From: Microcyclospora pomicola
Lineage: Eukaryota > Ascomycota > Dothideomycetes > Capnodiales
Assembly: GCA_002786065.1 (NCBI GenBank)
Contig: NHNY01000001.1
Coordinates: 2,170,001 to 2,234,000 of the forward strand
Reading direction: 5' to 3'
DNA: 64,000 nucleotides
Below, piece by piece: positions 1-9,770 of this stretch. Made by a program: the position numbers and the translations under genes. How positions within the stretch are numbered: the stretch's first letter is position 1; each line of letters starts with the position of its first letter. The notes beneath the pieces are model-generated. The model did no database searches, was not told the origin of the DNA, and saw only the letters and a program-made list of their open reading frames with translations.

Positions 1-484
1 TCATGGAAACCGGACGGATGGCGTTGATCGAGCCATATGCATTGTCCTGCTTATGAACATCCTTGCGTTGTGTGTCTGGCATCTCTCACATGGATAATAG
101 TGGGGTGAAGTCGCGGTGGCGGGGTGGGCTCGTAGAACACTGATCGCCAGCACCAATGAAGCGAGAAGAATTGTTAGCAAGGGGAGGAAACAGCGCTTCA
201 AGTGCAGTATGCAGAGACAATCTGCGCGCTCAGAATGAAATATATGCTTCCTGCATATCGTCGCGTATGTGACACTTGGGAGATCATAAGCGCTCTTGTT
301 ATGCATTCCGGCGGGCATGGATGAACGCAACAAGCGTGTCAATGTCCAAGTGATCAAGGGACAGCATGTATTCCCCCTGGCTGTCGTATATCCAACAGCG
401 TCCCAGCCATGGCCTCCGTGCATCATCTACATCTATCTGCATGTGTCTCAACAAGCCTCTTCGGCATGCTCCTTCAGCAGCGGG
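1..484. other. intergenic left edge, no gene supported
   Basis: This stretch lies downstream of the stop codon of the SH3 gene and probably contains its 3' untranslated region. A minus-strand open frame runs off the left edge at position 1, but its predicted sequence has no family resemblance and lies next to a finished gene, so I do not call it. I see no RNA gene or repeat here. Confidence 0.5.
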
Positions 485-1732
485 TTATCGATCTTCTTTG
501 ACTTTGCTGACTGGCTGTTGGCCGGGCTGAGTAGACTCGCTGGCAGAAGTTCCGCCAGTCTCCTCTCCTTCCGTCTCGTCGCCTTCATGTTCGTTATCAT
601 CCGCATCCTCCATCTCGTCATCCTCGGCGCCCTCCTCGACATTGACGAATGTTCTCAGCTCGGGATCGTAGTTGGGGATATCGCTGATCAGCCTCACATA
701 TGCTTCGGGCACGAGACCTTGCTCGCCAGTCTCCTTGTCCTCCGCCACAAGCCAACCTTGACCATGACGATACGACACCAGGATGTGCTGTCCTTCCGAC
801 AGGCGAAGTTCATTAGCATTCTCTGGCTCAAAGGAGTACAGCGCGAGAGACTCGCCGGCGAAAAGCTCTTCGTCCTCTGGGCCGATAGAGTCTCTTTGCG
901 GTGAGTGGAAATGTGCAGAGTCTTCCGAATCTAGCGGCATGTCATCGTCCGGGTTTGGGGCGGCCACATTAGTCGTCTGGGAGCTGTGGAAACTCCTTGG
1001 TGGAAGCGTGGTGGCTGCGACGAAATGTGAATCTCGGCGTTGGCCGTTGGCGTCGGAACTGCCATAAGACCGACTGTGACGCAGACTGTCGCGTCCTGCG
1101 GGATCCGTCTGCTGGACTGAGTACTGACTGATGCGCCTGTGTCCACTTTCTCGCCGTCGGCCGCGTTCGAAGTCGCTGATCTGAGCGTATGACTTGCTCT
1201 TACGGTGTTTTCTTCCTTTGACCCCTCCAGCTCCCTCCTCATCGTCTTGTCCAAAACTGGTGCTGGGCAGAGGTTCGCCCCCATCATCTGCATGATTGAA
1301 CATCGCGCCATCCCCACCCCAAGGTCCCACGTTCCCCCATGCTAGCTTCCCAAATGCATCCATCGGGTCTGACGATCGCCTACTGGCGTTCCACTCCGAG
1401 CCTGGCGTCGTACTTCCGGAGGGTGGGTCTGGAGGCGGGCCATAGTGCATAGGATGCAACGCTGGATATGCGAAGTCACGCACAAGTGCGTACGGGAGAG
1501 TGGAGTGGAAAGCCGGATATATCACGCTCAACGTCCTGGAGCGAGAGGATCGGCGGGACCGCTGGGAAAAGGTGGATTGCCGATTCTGAGCATAGCTGGG
1601 TTCACGTTCGGTGGGTTGGCGTTGTTCGCGCAGCTTTGCAGAGACAGATGTCGGTGGCTCGGCATATTGTGCTGGTGAGACTGATGGTCCTGACATGGTT
1701 GTGGGCGGTGTTGGCGAGAGGATCTCGGTCAT
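485..1732 (-). CDS. NBP2: NBP2-like SH3 domain protein
   Basis: A single-exon frame of 415 residues. One SH3 domain sits near residues 292-349 and carries the ALYSFEPENANEL, HGQGWLVAED and GLVPEAYV blocks typical of yeast Nbp2, an adaptor that brings PP2C phosphatase to the Hog1 and cell-wall MAP kinase pathways. The N-terminal half is Ser/Arg-rich and disordered but holds the block RDFAYPALHPMHYGPPP, which I recall as conserved in filamentous-fungal homologues. The tail after the SH3 domain is acidic (Glu/Asp run, about residues 365-395). The start at 1732 is a true ATG; a second ATG 12 codons in is an alternative. It is transcribed divergently from the DUF3253 gene. Family assignment is firm; the role in this organism is inferred from yeast. 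Confidence 0.85.
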   Translation of the reverse strand: MTEILSPTPPTTMSGPSVSPAQYAEPPTSVSAKLREQRQPTEREPSYAQNRQSTFSQRSRRSSRSRTLSVIYPAFHSTLPYALVRDFAYPALHPMHYGPPPDPPSGSTTPGSEWNASRRSSDPMDAFGKLAWGNVGPWGGDGAMFNHADDGGEPLPSTSFGQDDEEGAGGVKGRKHRKSKSYAQISDFERGRRRESGHRRISQYSVQQTDPAGRDSLRHSRSYGSSDANGQRRDSHFVAATTLPPRSFHSSQTTNVAAPNPDDDMPLDSEDSAHFHSPQRDSIGPEDEELFAGESLALYSFEPENANELRLSEGQHILVSYRHGQGWLVAEDKETGEQGLVPEAYVRLISDIPNYDPELRTFVNVEEGAEDDEMEDADDNEHEGDETEGEETGGTSASESTQPGQQPVSKVKEDR

Positions 1733-2835
1733 GCTGGCAAGAGTGGAGATGTAGTCAATCCTCCTGTATTGGTGTGGTTGTCCCGTAGGCCACGTTATTG
1801 TCCGGCTCTATCCACCACAGTGAGGATGAGAGCTTGTGCCAACAGAATCGAGGGCTGTTCGTGAGCCTTTTGGTTGTTGCAGCGGTCCACGCCTGACCCC
1901 GTTCGCGGCGGCGGTGTCGCACAGCCTTCTCTTGCTGTCTTACAACCCCACCTAGCGCAATTCCGGACACGGCGCCTGGTCGTGGAGGCGGACCGATCGA
2001 TAGTGGTCCTGATTCACTCTTGTAGATTGACGGATCGAGTGTGTTCGCTGGGAGCTGCGACGTGAGCGTAGGGTGGTGTTGCGGTGGGCTGGTGGAGGCG
2101 CAGACTACGGCGGCACTTGTCTTGACGGCCGCGCACGGATGAGGAGAGGGTCGACGTGCGTAGAAGTCGATGTGTAATGCGAGAGCGAGACCGGCCAGAC
2201 GGCATACACAAGTACTTCCAGATTACCGAGAGGGATCGTAAAAGCGGCAGTCGATTCTTGGAGGCAGATCAGATAGTCACTGGGCCAGATGGTCTGCATG
2301 TACCCTTCGTCTTCCTCTTCTCCACAGCAGAGGGCAGCGCGAGAGAGGCAACGCAGGGATCCTAAGAATAGACTGTCCGGCTACTCGGGCAGAACTCTCT
2401 TTGCGCCGTGGACCAGAGTTGATGCTGGAGTGGTGATTTGATGCCACGCGGCCGACCGTCGTTGGTGCTGATGAGGGAGGTTTACAGCAATGCTCGCTAA
2501 GAAGACAGAAGGTGAGGTGGTCGAGGCAAAGTGAGGTGAGCGTAACGTCGGTGGTGGTGTTGCTCGCAAGCGCCTGGCGGTGCATGGCCGTGTTGACGGG
2601 ACTGCAGCGCTTCCACCTGGCGTGTTTCAGGTGTCAGCGCCCGCTAGACTGCATGCGGCATTGAAACGCTCACCACCACCCACACATATACACCCCGCCA
2701 TGTATAATATGTTCGTGCTGTAACGTATTCGTCCTCCATTCATCGACGAAAGGGTGAACAGATCACACTTACAGCGTGTCGTGAAGACAGACTCGAACAT
2801 CATTTGTCATATAAATCTCGCCAACATTCAGCACC
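1733..2835. promoter_or_regulatory. divergent intergenic region between NBP2-like and DUF3253 genes
   Basis: About 1.1 kb separates two genes read away from each other, so it should hold both promoters and leaders. All open frames here are short, overlapping and unlike any family. No specific operator or TATA box is convincing. Confidence 0.4.
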
Positions 2836-3123
2836 ATGTCAAACAACCCTCCAACCATCCTGCAAGATCATCTCCACAGCTTCCTGCAGCGCAGAGATCC
2901 ACCCAAGACCTTCTGCCCCTCCGAAGTAGCCCGCGCGCTGACTGCAGATGACTTGTGCGAGCTCGGCTATGGTGAGTGGCGGGAAGCCATGCCCGCCATC
3001 CGAGAGCTTGCATGGGCGTTGCGTGCGAACGGCGAATGTGAGATCTTGCAGAAAGGCGAGGTGTTGAGTCAAGACACTGGCGTAGACGATGTCAAGGGGC
3101 CTATTCGGTTGCGAAGGACTTGA
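2836..3123 (+). CDS. DUF3253 family small protein
   Basis: A 95-residue single-exon protein. Its sequence matches the layout of DUF3253: an N-terminal helix followed by FCPSEVARAL, a WREAMPAIRELAWAL core, and a C-terminal QKGEVL...GPIRLRR block. The family is small, found in bacteria and fungi, and has a winged-helix-like fold; its biochemical function is not established. The ATG at 2836 is preceded by CACC, a good start context, and the length equals that of typical members. It converges with the DUF3605 gene, leaving 284 bp between stop codons. The family call is confident and the function unknown. Confidence 0.85.
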   Translation: MSNNPPTILQDHLHSFLQRRDPPKTFCPSEVARALTADDLCELGYGEWREAMPAIRELAWALRANGECEILQKGEVLSQDTGVDDVKGPIRLRRT

Positions 3124-3407
3124 GATATGATCTGTTGATGGAGCATGAGTGATTGCATATTAGCCGGGGCTTGCCATTGTATACCTTAGAAGATGCGACC
3201 AACAGTCCACAATTCCTGAAGTGAGAGGTTGTGGCAGATTCATGAATACATTACTTGGCAGAGTCTCACCTGGAGATTGCAGAGGCTATCAGAGTTGCCA
3301 GGGCGTCGAGCAGAGTAGCCACCTGGATGTTCTTGGTGCTTTGAGAGAAATACAGATGTACTAGTCGCTCAGTACTTTGATCTACAGCAGCAAGGTCACT
3401 AAGCAAC

Positions 3408-4166
3408 CTATTCATCCCTCTCCTCTCTCGCCACCTTGTCCGCCAGTGCAACATCCCCTCCGGTCACCTCATCCACAAACCCCTCCGGTGGATCAAACAG
3501 CAAAACATGAAAGTGCTCTACCGCGTGAATACTCTTCAACGAGCTCCAGTTCTTGAACCAGATCACATTCTCTTCTCCACATTTCTTTTTAAACACACGT
3601 TCCACAAACCCTTTTACAGCCTTCTGCGCCTCCTCCGTCAACTTCTCTGACCCCGACTCCTCAGGAATCACATACTTCGTCCACACGACCAGATGCTTAA
3701 TTCGCAGATCCACGCCGTACGGCCAGTCGTTCAGCAGGATCTTGTAATCCGCCGGATCGGCCAGCAGCGCCTCATCCCGCGGCACAAGATCCGTCCAGCG
3801 CAGGCGCTCGTTCATCACGAAGGCCATGACGCTGCCATGCTCGGCGGCGAGCAATGCGCAGTACTCGCGGTAGCGGCGCAGATCGCTCGGCACTCGCTGG
3901 AAAAGGTCCAGACGGTTGGTTTCGATGAAGCGGCGGACTTGTGGCCAGGTCTGGCGGTGGTAAGCGGCGTCTGGTGTGTTGAGGATCAGGCGATCCTTCT
4001 CGTTGGTGAGTGCGTAGGTCAAATACGCTGGGCAGGTGGTGGTGTGCTGAGAAATTGGAATGTTCATGTTCCAGAATGGTGTAGATGATGGCGACCTGGC
4101 TTCGTCGTGGGATGTCTTTTCTGTATCGAGCGATATGTTCTTAGAAGTGGCCATGTATGCATTCAT
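3408..4166 (-). CDS. DUF3605 / N-acetylglucosamine-induced protein 1-like
   Basis: A 252-residue single-exon protein. From about residue 70 it carries the hallmark blocks of DUF3605: WPQVRRFIETNRLDLFQRVPSD, then RRYREYCALL, LLNDWPYG, HLVVWTKY, and a C-terminal WFKNWSSLKSIHAVEHFHVLL segment. The family is named after a Candida gene induced by N-acetylglucosamine; no enzymatic activity is known to me. The N-terminal 35 residues are variable. ATG codons at 4166 and 4154 are both possible starts, and the second (MATSKN) has a slightly better context. It is divergent from SPA2 across about 1.15 kb. Induction by GlcNAc here would be inference from the family name only. Confidence 0.85.
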   Translation of the reverse strand: MNAYMATSKNISLDTEKTSHDEARSPSSTPFWNMNIPISQHTTTCPAYLTYALTNEKDRLILNTPDAAYHRQTWPQVRRFIETNRLDLFQRVPSDLRRYREYCALLAAEHGSVMAFVMNERLRWTDLVPRDEALLADPADYKILLNDWPYGVDLRIKHLVVWTKYVIPEESGSEKLTEEAQKAVKGFVERVFKKKCGEENVIWFKNWSSLKSIHAVEHFHVLLFDPPEGFVDEVTGGDVALADKVAREERDE

Positions 4167-5316
4167 TTCAGACAGTTTTCTTGAGTCCGATCTAGTCGTT
4201 GAAAGACAGTACCTGCATCAGAATCAAGGACGTCTCCCAGAATTCACACACTGCTGCTTGTTAGTGCCGCTTGCTCGAGCGGTCGTCCTGAACTTGTGTG
4301 ATATTCTACGTTGGCCATTCTGGCGCACATCATCAAGTCTACCGAAGAGTGGCAGCAAACACAACGATCATCGACCACGCATTGCATTCCTACATCAATA
4401 TCTCATCGAAAGCAACAAACCTGATGAGGTGACGTCTGCCCCTTGGAGGGCCCCGTCTTTGTTCTACCTAGCGCGCCCACGACTGACGAACAATGGTGCC
4501 TGAAATGATGAATCCATTTCTCTGCTTTCTATTATCACGCCGTCCCTCAGCACCCGACACCAACATTCCGCCACACATTGCCGTCTACAGCGAATCGGCG
4601 TCGAAGATCGCAGCAAAGGAGTCGCCGGTGGGTTTAGCCGAGTCGACTCTGGGCCCGATCGGCCAATTACCTACCTGCCGCCCCCTGAACCAATCAAACT
4701 CCACTCGACCCTGGCAAAGCTCTCGCGACTCGCCGGACCACCTTTAGACGAGCCACAATTTCAAAGGGGGCCGCGCTCGACTCTTCTGTCCATGTACTAC
4801 TGCGACTGTTGAAGGCGACGGGTTGGATTATTGTCGCATACTCGTGGTACCTTTCGTCCACGTCCTCTCCTTTTCTCCGCGTTGTCAGCCTGCTTGCTTG
4901 CGTGCGAGACGTTGAAAATACAACCGCATCGACCCTATCCTTGTCCTGCTGTACGACCAACCCCCGAGGTCCTGCTGGACGGCCTGCTCATTGTGTTTCG
5001 GAACCTGCAGCGAACCTTGCCGGAAGTTGCAGAACGGCGACCTGTCCTCACTGCGGAAAGGGTGGATAATCAGGCTATCGGCAGACTCGAAGAGCGCGCA
5101 AGAGTTATCGGTTCTTGAAGACATCACACGCTGGACCAGTATATCGCCTAGCATCTCAAAGTGCGACTCTTGTTCGACCGTGCGGCGCCTGGAAATTGGT
5201 CTCTAGATCGCCTGTGCATACATACAATACTCTTGCGAAGCCCTGTTTTGATCTCCGCGCTGGCGCATCCGACACGATAACACAAACCGAATTACAACAC
5301 CCTCCCCCCTACAACG
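4167..5316. promoter_or_regulatory. divergent intergenic region DUF3605 gene / SPA2
   Basis: About 1.15 kb holding the two promoters. The last 400 bp before the SPA2 start codon probably form its leader, which is usual for polarity genes in fungi. Several 80-95-codon frames occur, but they overlap each other and resemble nothing. A CCAAT pentamer lies near 4690. Confidence 0.35.
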
Positions 5317-7731
5317 ATGAACCGAACCGGACCGCCTCTCTCGCCCAACCCGCTATCGCCCAGCGCCGAAAGCTTCGCTGCGCGATATGGCAGTTTCGGG
5401 GGCGGCCCTGCCAACTCAGGAACGCCAAATGACCCGCCTTATGGAGGTGGGCCATATGGCGTAACTCCGCGAGCCATGCAGGCATCTCCGCCTTCGTCAA
5501 ATCGTCCAAGCGGAAGCACAGACATGTCACGGCCTTCTCAAGCCAGCAGCTTCACACGACCACCTTCTTCCGCAAGCTCAATAGGAGCATCAAGTAACGG
5601 TCGCATGGGATTTGGTGCACCGCCGAGACCACAGCGCGACAGTTCGAAAAGCCAGTTGCGCTCAGAAAACGAAGATGCGTTACAGAGACATTATGTGGTG
5701 CTAAAGCAGTACTTGGCTGCCAGCTTACACGACGAGAAGGGAAACGTGAAGCCGAACCGCGCTCGCGACAAGCTCTTGCGGCTTTCGGTAACGCAGTTCA
5801 TGGAGCTGAGCACTGATGTGTACGACGAGCTATTACGGCGCGAGGATGACCGGCTACAGAGAGCACCTAATGTGCCTCGCTTCTTGCTACCCAAGCAGAC
5901 CTTCCACCCGAAACGCAACCAGGCGAGACAAAAGCTTTCGACCTTGCCAATCGAGCGATTTCGGCAATTAGCCACTGACGTTTTCTACGAACTCGAACGT
6001 CGCATACCGCGTTTCACGAGCGCAGACAACCGACCACTGAGTTCTGCCAGCAATGCGAGCCGTGGTGGCATGCGTTTACCACCTGGCTTTCGCGGTACTC
6101 CACCTGGCGGCAGAGGCATGGGCCCTCCGCAACCACCGTATGGCAACTATGGCCCAGGAGAACCTGGGCAGCGTCCAAGCACAGGCAGCAGCGAAGGAAG
6201 CTTTGGCGCACGTCCTCAACCTAGAGCTCTTCAAAGCAACACCATCGTCCCGAACAAAAGTACAATGGTGGAAGATGATGACGATGATGAGGAAGACAAC
6301 GACGAAGATCATGACGACGACGACGACGAGTTCGGCTTGGACAAGGTCGCGACGGGCTTCAGTGGGGCACATGGGAACAGTAATGAGGAGGACAAGGAGA
6401 AGATCAGAGAGCAAGAGGCGGAGATTGTAGAGTTGAAGGAACGGATTGAGATGTTCGACGAAGGGCGTGTGGCAGAATTAGAGGCCAAGGTACAAAGTCT
6501 GCAGAAGGAGCTAGAGCAGGCCTCTGCTGGCAGGGAAGAGAGCCGGGAGGAGATGGAGCAAAAGCATATGGATCTACAACGTCATTTGGACACAAGATTA
6601 GGAGAAGCACAGCAACTGCAGGATGAGCTACAGCGCGAGCTAGAGCAGGTCAAATCCGAAAAGGCTCGAAGCGAAGAACAATTACAGAGCCAGCTACAAA
6701 GCCAGCTACAAGACGAACGAAGCACCGACCACGAGCGACGCATCGATCAATTGCAAGAAGAACTCGCCGAGCAAGAGAAACTGACGAATGAGGTTCGGGA
6801 CGAAGCTATGATGTACCTGAAGGAAATGCGTGACTTGAGCAGGCAGAATGACGAAGCCATCGAACAAGAAGAAAAACTTGCGGCTCGCGTCTCTCAGTTG
6901 GAAAAGGAGCGAGAAGACTGGAGACATCGATATGCCAAGGTCAAAGCCCAGAACAAATCGCTTCGTGCATCTACCATGGGTCTTGGCCTTCAGACTTCTT
7001 TCGATGCTGCCAGTCTGCTCAGAAAGCAAGGCATCATGTCGGACGACGGACTCATCAAAGATGTGGATGTTACGCATTTCCAGCTTGCTGTTGATGACCT
7101 GCTCAAGGTTGCGAGACAACCTTCCACAGAGCCTATGCTCGATAGCGTGAAGAGTGTGATCATTTGCGTGCAGTCCATCACGTCTGTCATCGGTACAGAC
7201 GGCTACCCAACTCCCTCCCCATCGCCACTGAGCCCTGACAGCACCCGCGAGCAACCGACCAGCGTGGCTCGCCTGAAGGCGCAAGTCACTGGAACTGCCA
7301 ACAGTCTGATTACCGCGACCAAACAACACGCCTCTGCGTCTGGACTGTCGCCCGTTGCACTCTTGGACGCGGCAGCATCGAACCTCACGGCCTCGGTCAT
7401 TCAGCTTGTCAAGGCGGTTGGCATCCGACCCTCAGCACACGCCGAGCTCATGCACGATCCGGAGCCTGCAGATGACAACGACATGGCCTCATTCTATGGC
7501 GACGAGCCTTCGGAGGATCATTACGACACCGCCGGTGATGTTCAAGTGTCAAAACCTCAAGACTATGAAAAGCCCAAGCCGGCGCCTTTGACGCTCGGCC
7601 GGAGTAACACCACCAAGAAGAACGGATGGTTCGGTGCCTGGGGCCGCAAGACCAGCGTCGACGAAGACGCGCCCATCACTCCGATCACGGCGAGGCCACA
7701 AGACGAGGCAGATTATGATCCGTACCGTTGA
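5317..7731 (+). CDS. SPA2: Spa2-like polarisome scaffold protein
   Basis: A single-exon protein of 804 residues. Two Spa2-homology/GIT-type repeats are visible: one around residues 145-177 (RARDKLLRLSVTQFMELSTDVYDEL) and one around 200-232 (NQARQKLSTLPIERFRQLATDVFYEL as the aligned block). A Pro/Gly/Ser-rich N terminus precedes them. Next come an acidic run (about 322-343) and a long coiled coil (about 355-550), then a helical C-terminal region and a short NGWFGAWGRK block near the end. In yeast and Aspergillus Spa2/SpaA scaffolds formin, Bud6 and MAPK components at hyphal tips. Length is close to the Aspergillus protein as I recall it. The ATG at 5317 follows an AC-rich leader. Identification is confident. 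Confidence 0.92.
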   Translation: MNRTGPPLSPNPLSPSAESFAARYGSFGGGPANSGTPNDPPYGGGPYGVTPRAMQASPPSSNRPSGSTDMSRPSQASSFTRPPSSASSIGASSNGRMGFGAPPRPQRDSSKSQLRSENEDALQRHYVVLKQYLAASLHDEKGNVKPNRARDKLLRLSVTQFMELSTDVYDELLRREDDRLQRAPNVPRFLLPKQTFHPKRNQARQKLSTLPIERFRQLATDVFYELERRIPRFTSADNRPLSSASNASRGGMRLPPGFRGTPPGGRGMGPPQPPYGNYGPGEPGQRPSTGSSEGSFGARPQPRALQSNTIVPNKSTMVEDDDDDEEDNDEDHDDDDDEFGLDKVATGFSGAHGNSNEEDKEKIREQEAEIVELKERIEMFDEGRVAELEAKVQSLQKELEQASAGREESREEMEQKHMDLQRHLDTRLGEAQQLQDELQRELEQVKSEKARSEEQLQSQLQSQLQDERSTDHERRIDQLQEELAEQEKLTNEVRDEAMMYLKEMRDLSRQNDEAIEQEEKLAARVSQLEKEREDWRHRYAKVKAQNKSLRASTMGLGLQTSFDAASLLRKQGIMSDDGLIKDVDVTHFQLAVDDLLKVARQPSTEPMLDSVKSVIICVQSITSVIGTDGYPTPSPSPLSPDSTREQPTSVARLKAQVTGTANSLITATKQHASASGLSPVALLDAAASNLTASVIQLVKAVGIRPSAHAELMHDPEPADDNDMASFYGDEPSEDHYDTAGDVQVSKPQDYEKPKPAPLTLGRSNTTKKNGWFGAWGRKTSVDEDAPITPITARPQDEADYDPYR

Positions 7732-8462
7732 TGAGTGCGCTTGACTGGACGAGTCGAAATTGGCTTGGATTGGGATCTCATCAGGCGAAAACAAGACCAA
7801 CGAGATGTTGAATACACGACACCTATCTTTCATCATGCCATCGAATATCTATGGCTCATCTATATATTTCTACATCATAATCGCACGGCGCTTCATTTCT
7901 GCGCGCCCTTGGGAAGCCGCGCGCCTCGAAGGGCTCTTGGATTCCACACCGCCCAAAGTTGTATCCTTTACTTTCTGAATGGACGGCCGTTTGAAGAATT
8001 GAATTGATGGGACGGTCCATGCCAATTGACTACCATGATGGCGAAGCTTGGGTGTACCATGACTCGTGGAGGGAAAGCCTTTATTTACATAGCTAGTTTG
8101 GGGTATACAGTGACGATGTGAAAGTAAGAGCATTTCTTCACATTACCGAGCCTGTTTTCCATATCTGGGGCTGGTGACTTTAGATCATTCATGCATACAT
8201 GTGGCTAGAGCATCTGCAGAGCTGTCGTCCGAGCACTATACTTCGTGTATTTCTATTGCCTCATTCCCACCACTCCTCGTCTGGTGCTTACACATTTCGT
8301 GGTTTCGTGGAGATGAGTTGTGAAAGATCGGTTCATCTGGTCGCCGAGTTGACTTCACCTCGGTAGTCGTAGAATCGTGCCCGCCCGCTAGTTGGCCAGT
8401 GACCTTCAGACTAATGAAGACGACGAAACATTCATTGCGCATATATCTATGAAAGAACGTCC
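7732..8462. other. intergenic SPA2 / Nudix gene
   Basis: A 731-bp gap between two genes in the same direction. It should contain the SPA2 3' end and the promoter of the Nudix gene. No conserved frame, RNA gene or repeat is seen. Confidence 0.4.
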
Positions 8463-9770
8463 ATGCGCCTGTCATCTTCTACACGATTTGAGCGCCTATA
8501 CAGAAATACTCACTGGGCTGTGCGGAACGAGTTGCATTTCCAACGAGTAGCAATCAATACCTGGACGCGCTGCTTCTCCGCCACTCGATCCCATCCGTAC
8601 TCAAGCAAGGAAAATAATATAAGCATTGAAGAAGACAGACCCTCCAGCAACATCGCCCAGGCTCTCCGCCTCCAGGTCCATTCGAACAGTTCCACGACCA
8701 TGACCTCTCCATCCCCTCCAGCCGGCGTGGCGAAAGAAAAGAAACCCCCAACAGTCCCCCGACCCAGCTCGAGCGTGCTCCTCATCTCGCCGCAGAACCA
8801 AGTCCTCCTGCTGCAGCGCGTCAAGCAATCCTCCTCCTTCCCATCCGCCCACGTCTTCCCCGGCGGCAATGTGTCGACCTTCCACGACGGCGCGGCGCCG
8901 GACCCTCCCCACCCTTCCCGCCACGAGGACAGCGACGTCTACCGACTCGCCGCGATACGCGAAACGTTCGAGGAGTCCGGCATCTTGCTCGCGCGCAACG
9001 CGGGGTTCGGACGGTTACTCGAGGTCCCGACGGCGGAGCGCGAGGAGGGCAGGCGACTGGTGCACGGCAACGAAGTCGCGTTCACGAAGTGGCTGGCGGC
9101 CAAGGGCGGGCGCGCGGACGTCGAGGCGCTGCTGCCGTTCACACGCTGGGTGACGCCGCCCAACGTGCCCAAGCGCTTCACCACGCAGATGTACCTGTAC
9201 TTCCTGCCGACGGTGGCGGACGCGCCGCTCGGGCAGGGCCAGCAGCAGCAAGGCGACGCAGAAGCGGAAGTCACGATCCCGGACCCCACGACAGACGGCG
9301 GCAAGGAGCACACGACCGCGCGCTTCCTGCCGGCGGCGACGTGGTGTCGGCTGGCGCAGGAGGGCCGCATCATCCTGTTCCCGCCGCAGTTCTTCCTGCT
9401 GCACCAGGTCGCGCAGTTCCTCGACGGGCTGCCGGCGCCCACGGCGTATGGGCAGGTGTCGCGGGACGCGGTCTCGCGGGAGCAGATGGAAGACCGACGG
9501 AAGCGGCTGGTCGCGTTCGTCAAGAGCGGCAGCCCGCCGTGGACGGAGATGTGTATTAGTCCGACGGTGCAGCCGCCGCGGGGCGGGAAGCGCAGGGCGG
9601 ATGGGCGGAGTGTTCTGGGGTTGCATAGGCCGGGACCGGAGTTGGAGGGCTCGGATAGGAAGGGAGTCAAGGAGCAGTGTGTGTTGGTGGAGTTTAAGAA
9701 GGAGGGCCCAAGGCGGGTGAGTGTGATTAGTAGAGAGGAGGCGATGGGAGATGGGGGGTCGAATTTATAG
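8463..9770 (+). CDS. Nudix hydrolase, NUDT19-like, probable organellar targeting
   Basis: A 435-residue single-exon protein. The Nudix fold begins near residue 100 (SSSVLLISPQNQVLLLQR); the Nudix box is split by an insertion, with HVFPGGN near 137 and AAIRETFEESGILL near 167-180, the layout of NUDT19/RP2-type CoA-diphosphatase relatives. The E-x2-E-E-x-G metal-binding residues are present. Two starts are possible: ATG 8463 adds 79 residues including RCFSATRSHPYSS, which looks like a mitochondrial presequence, and ATG 8700 has a good context (ACCATGA) and starts just before the conserved region. I give the longer form. The protein ends in -SNL, a weak resemblance to a peroxisomal PTS1. GC content and reading-frame strength rise sharply after 8750. 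The substrate is unproven. Confidence 0.8.
   Translation: MRLSSSTRFERLYRNTHWAVRNELHFQRVAINTWTRCFSATRSHPYSSKENNISIEEDRPSSNIAQALRLQVHSNSSTTMTSPSPPAGVAKEKKPPTVPRPSSSVLLISPQNQVLLLQRVKQSSSFPSAHVFPGGNVSTFHDGAAPDPPHPSRHEDSDVYRLAAIRETFEESGILLARNAGFGRLLEVPTAEREEGRRLVHGNEVAFTKWLAAKGGRADVEALLPFTRWVTPPNVPKRFTTQMYLYFLPTVADAPLGQGQQQQGDAEAEVTIPDPTTDGGKEHTTARFLPAATWCRLAQEGRIILFPPQFFLLHQVAQFLDGLPAPTAYGQVSRDAVSREQMEDRRKRLVAFVKSGSPPWTEMCISPTVQPPRGGKRRADGRSVLGLHRPGPELEGSDRKGVKEQCVLVEFKKEGPRRVSVISREEAMGDGGSNL

Noticed and set aside
1-426. 141-codon minus-strand frame running off the left edge
   Set aside because: It lies in the probable 3' untranslated region of the SH3 gene and has no recognisable domain.
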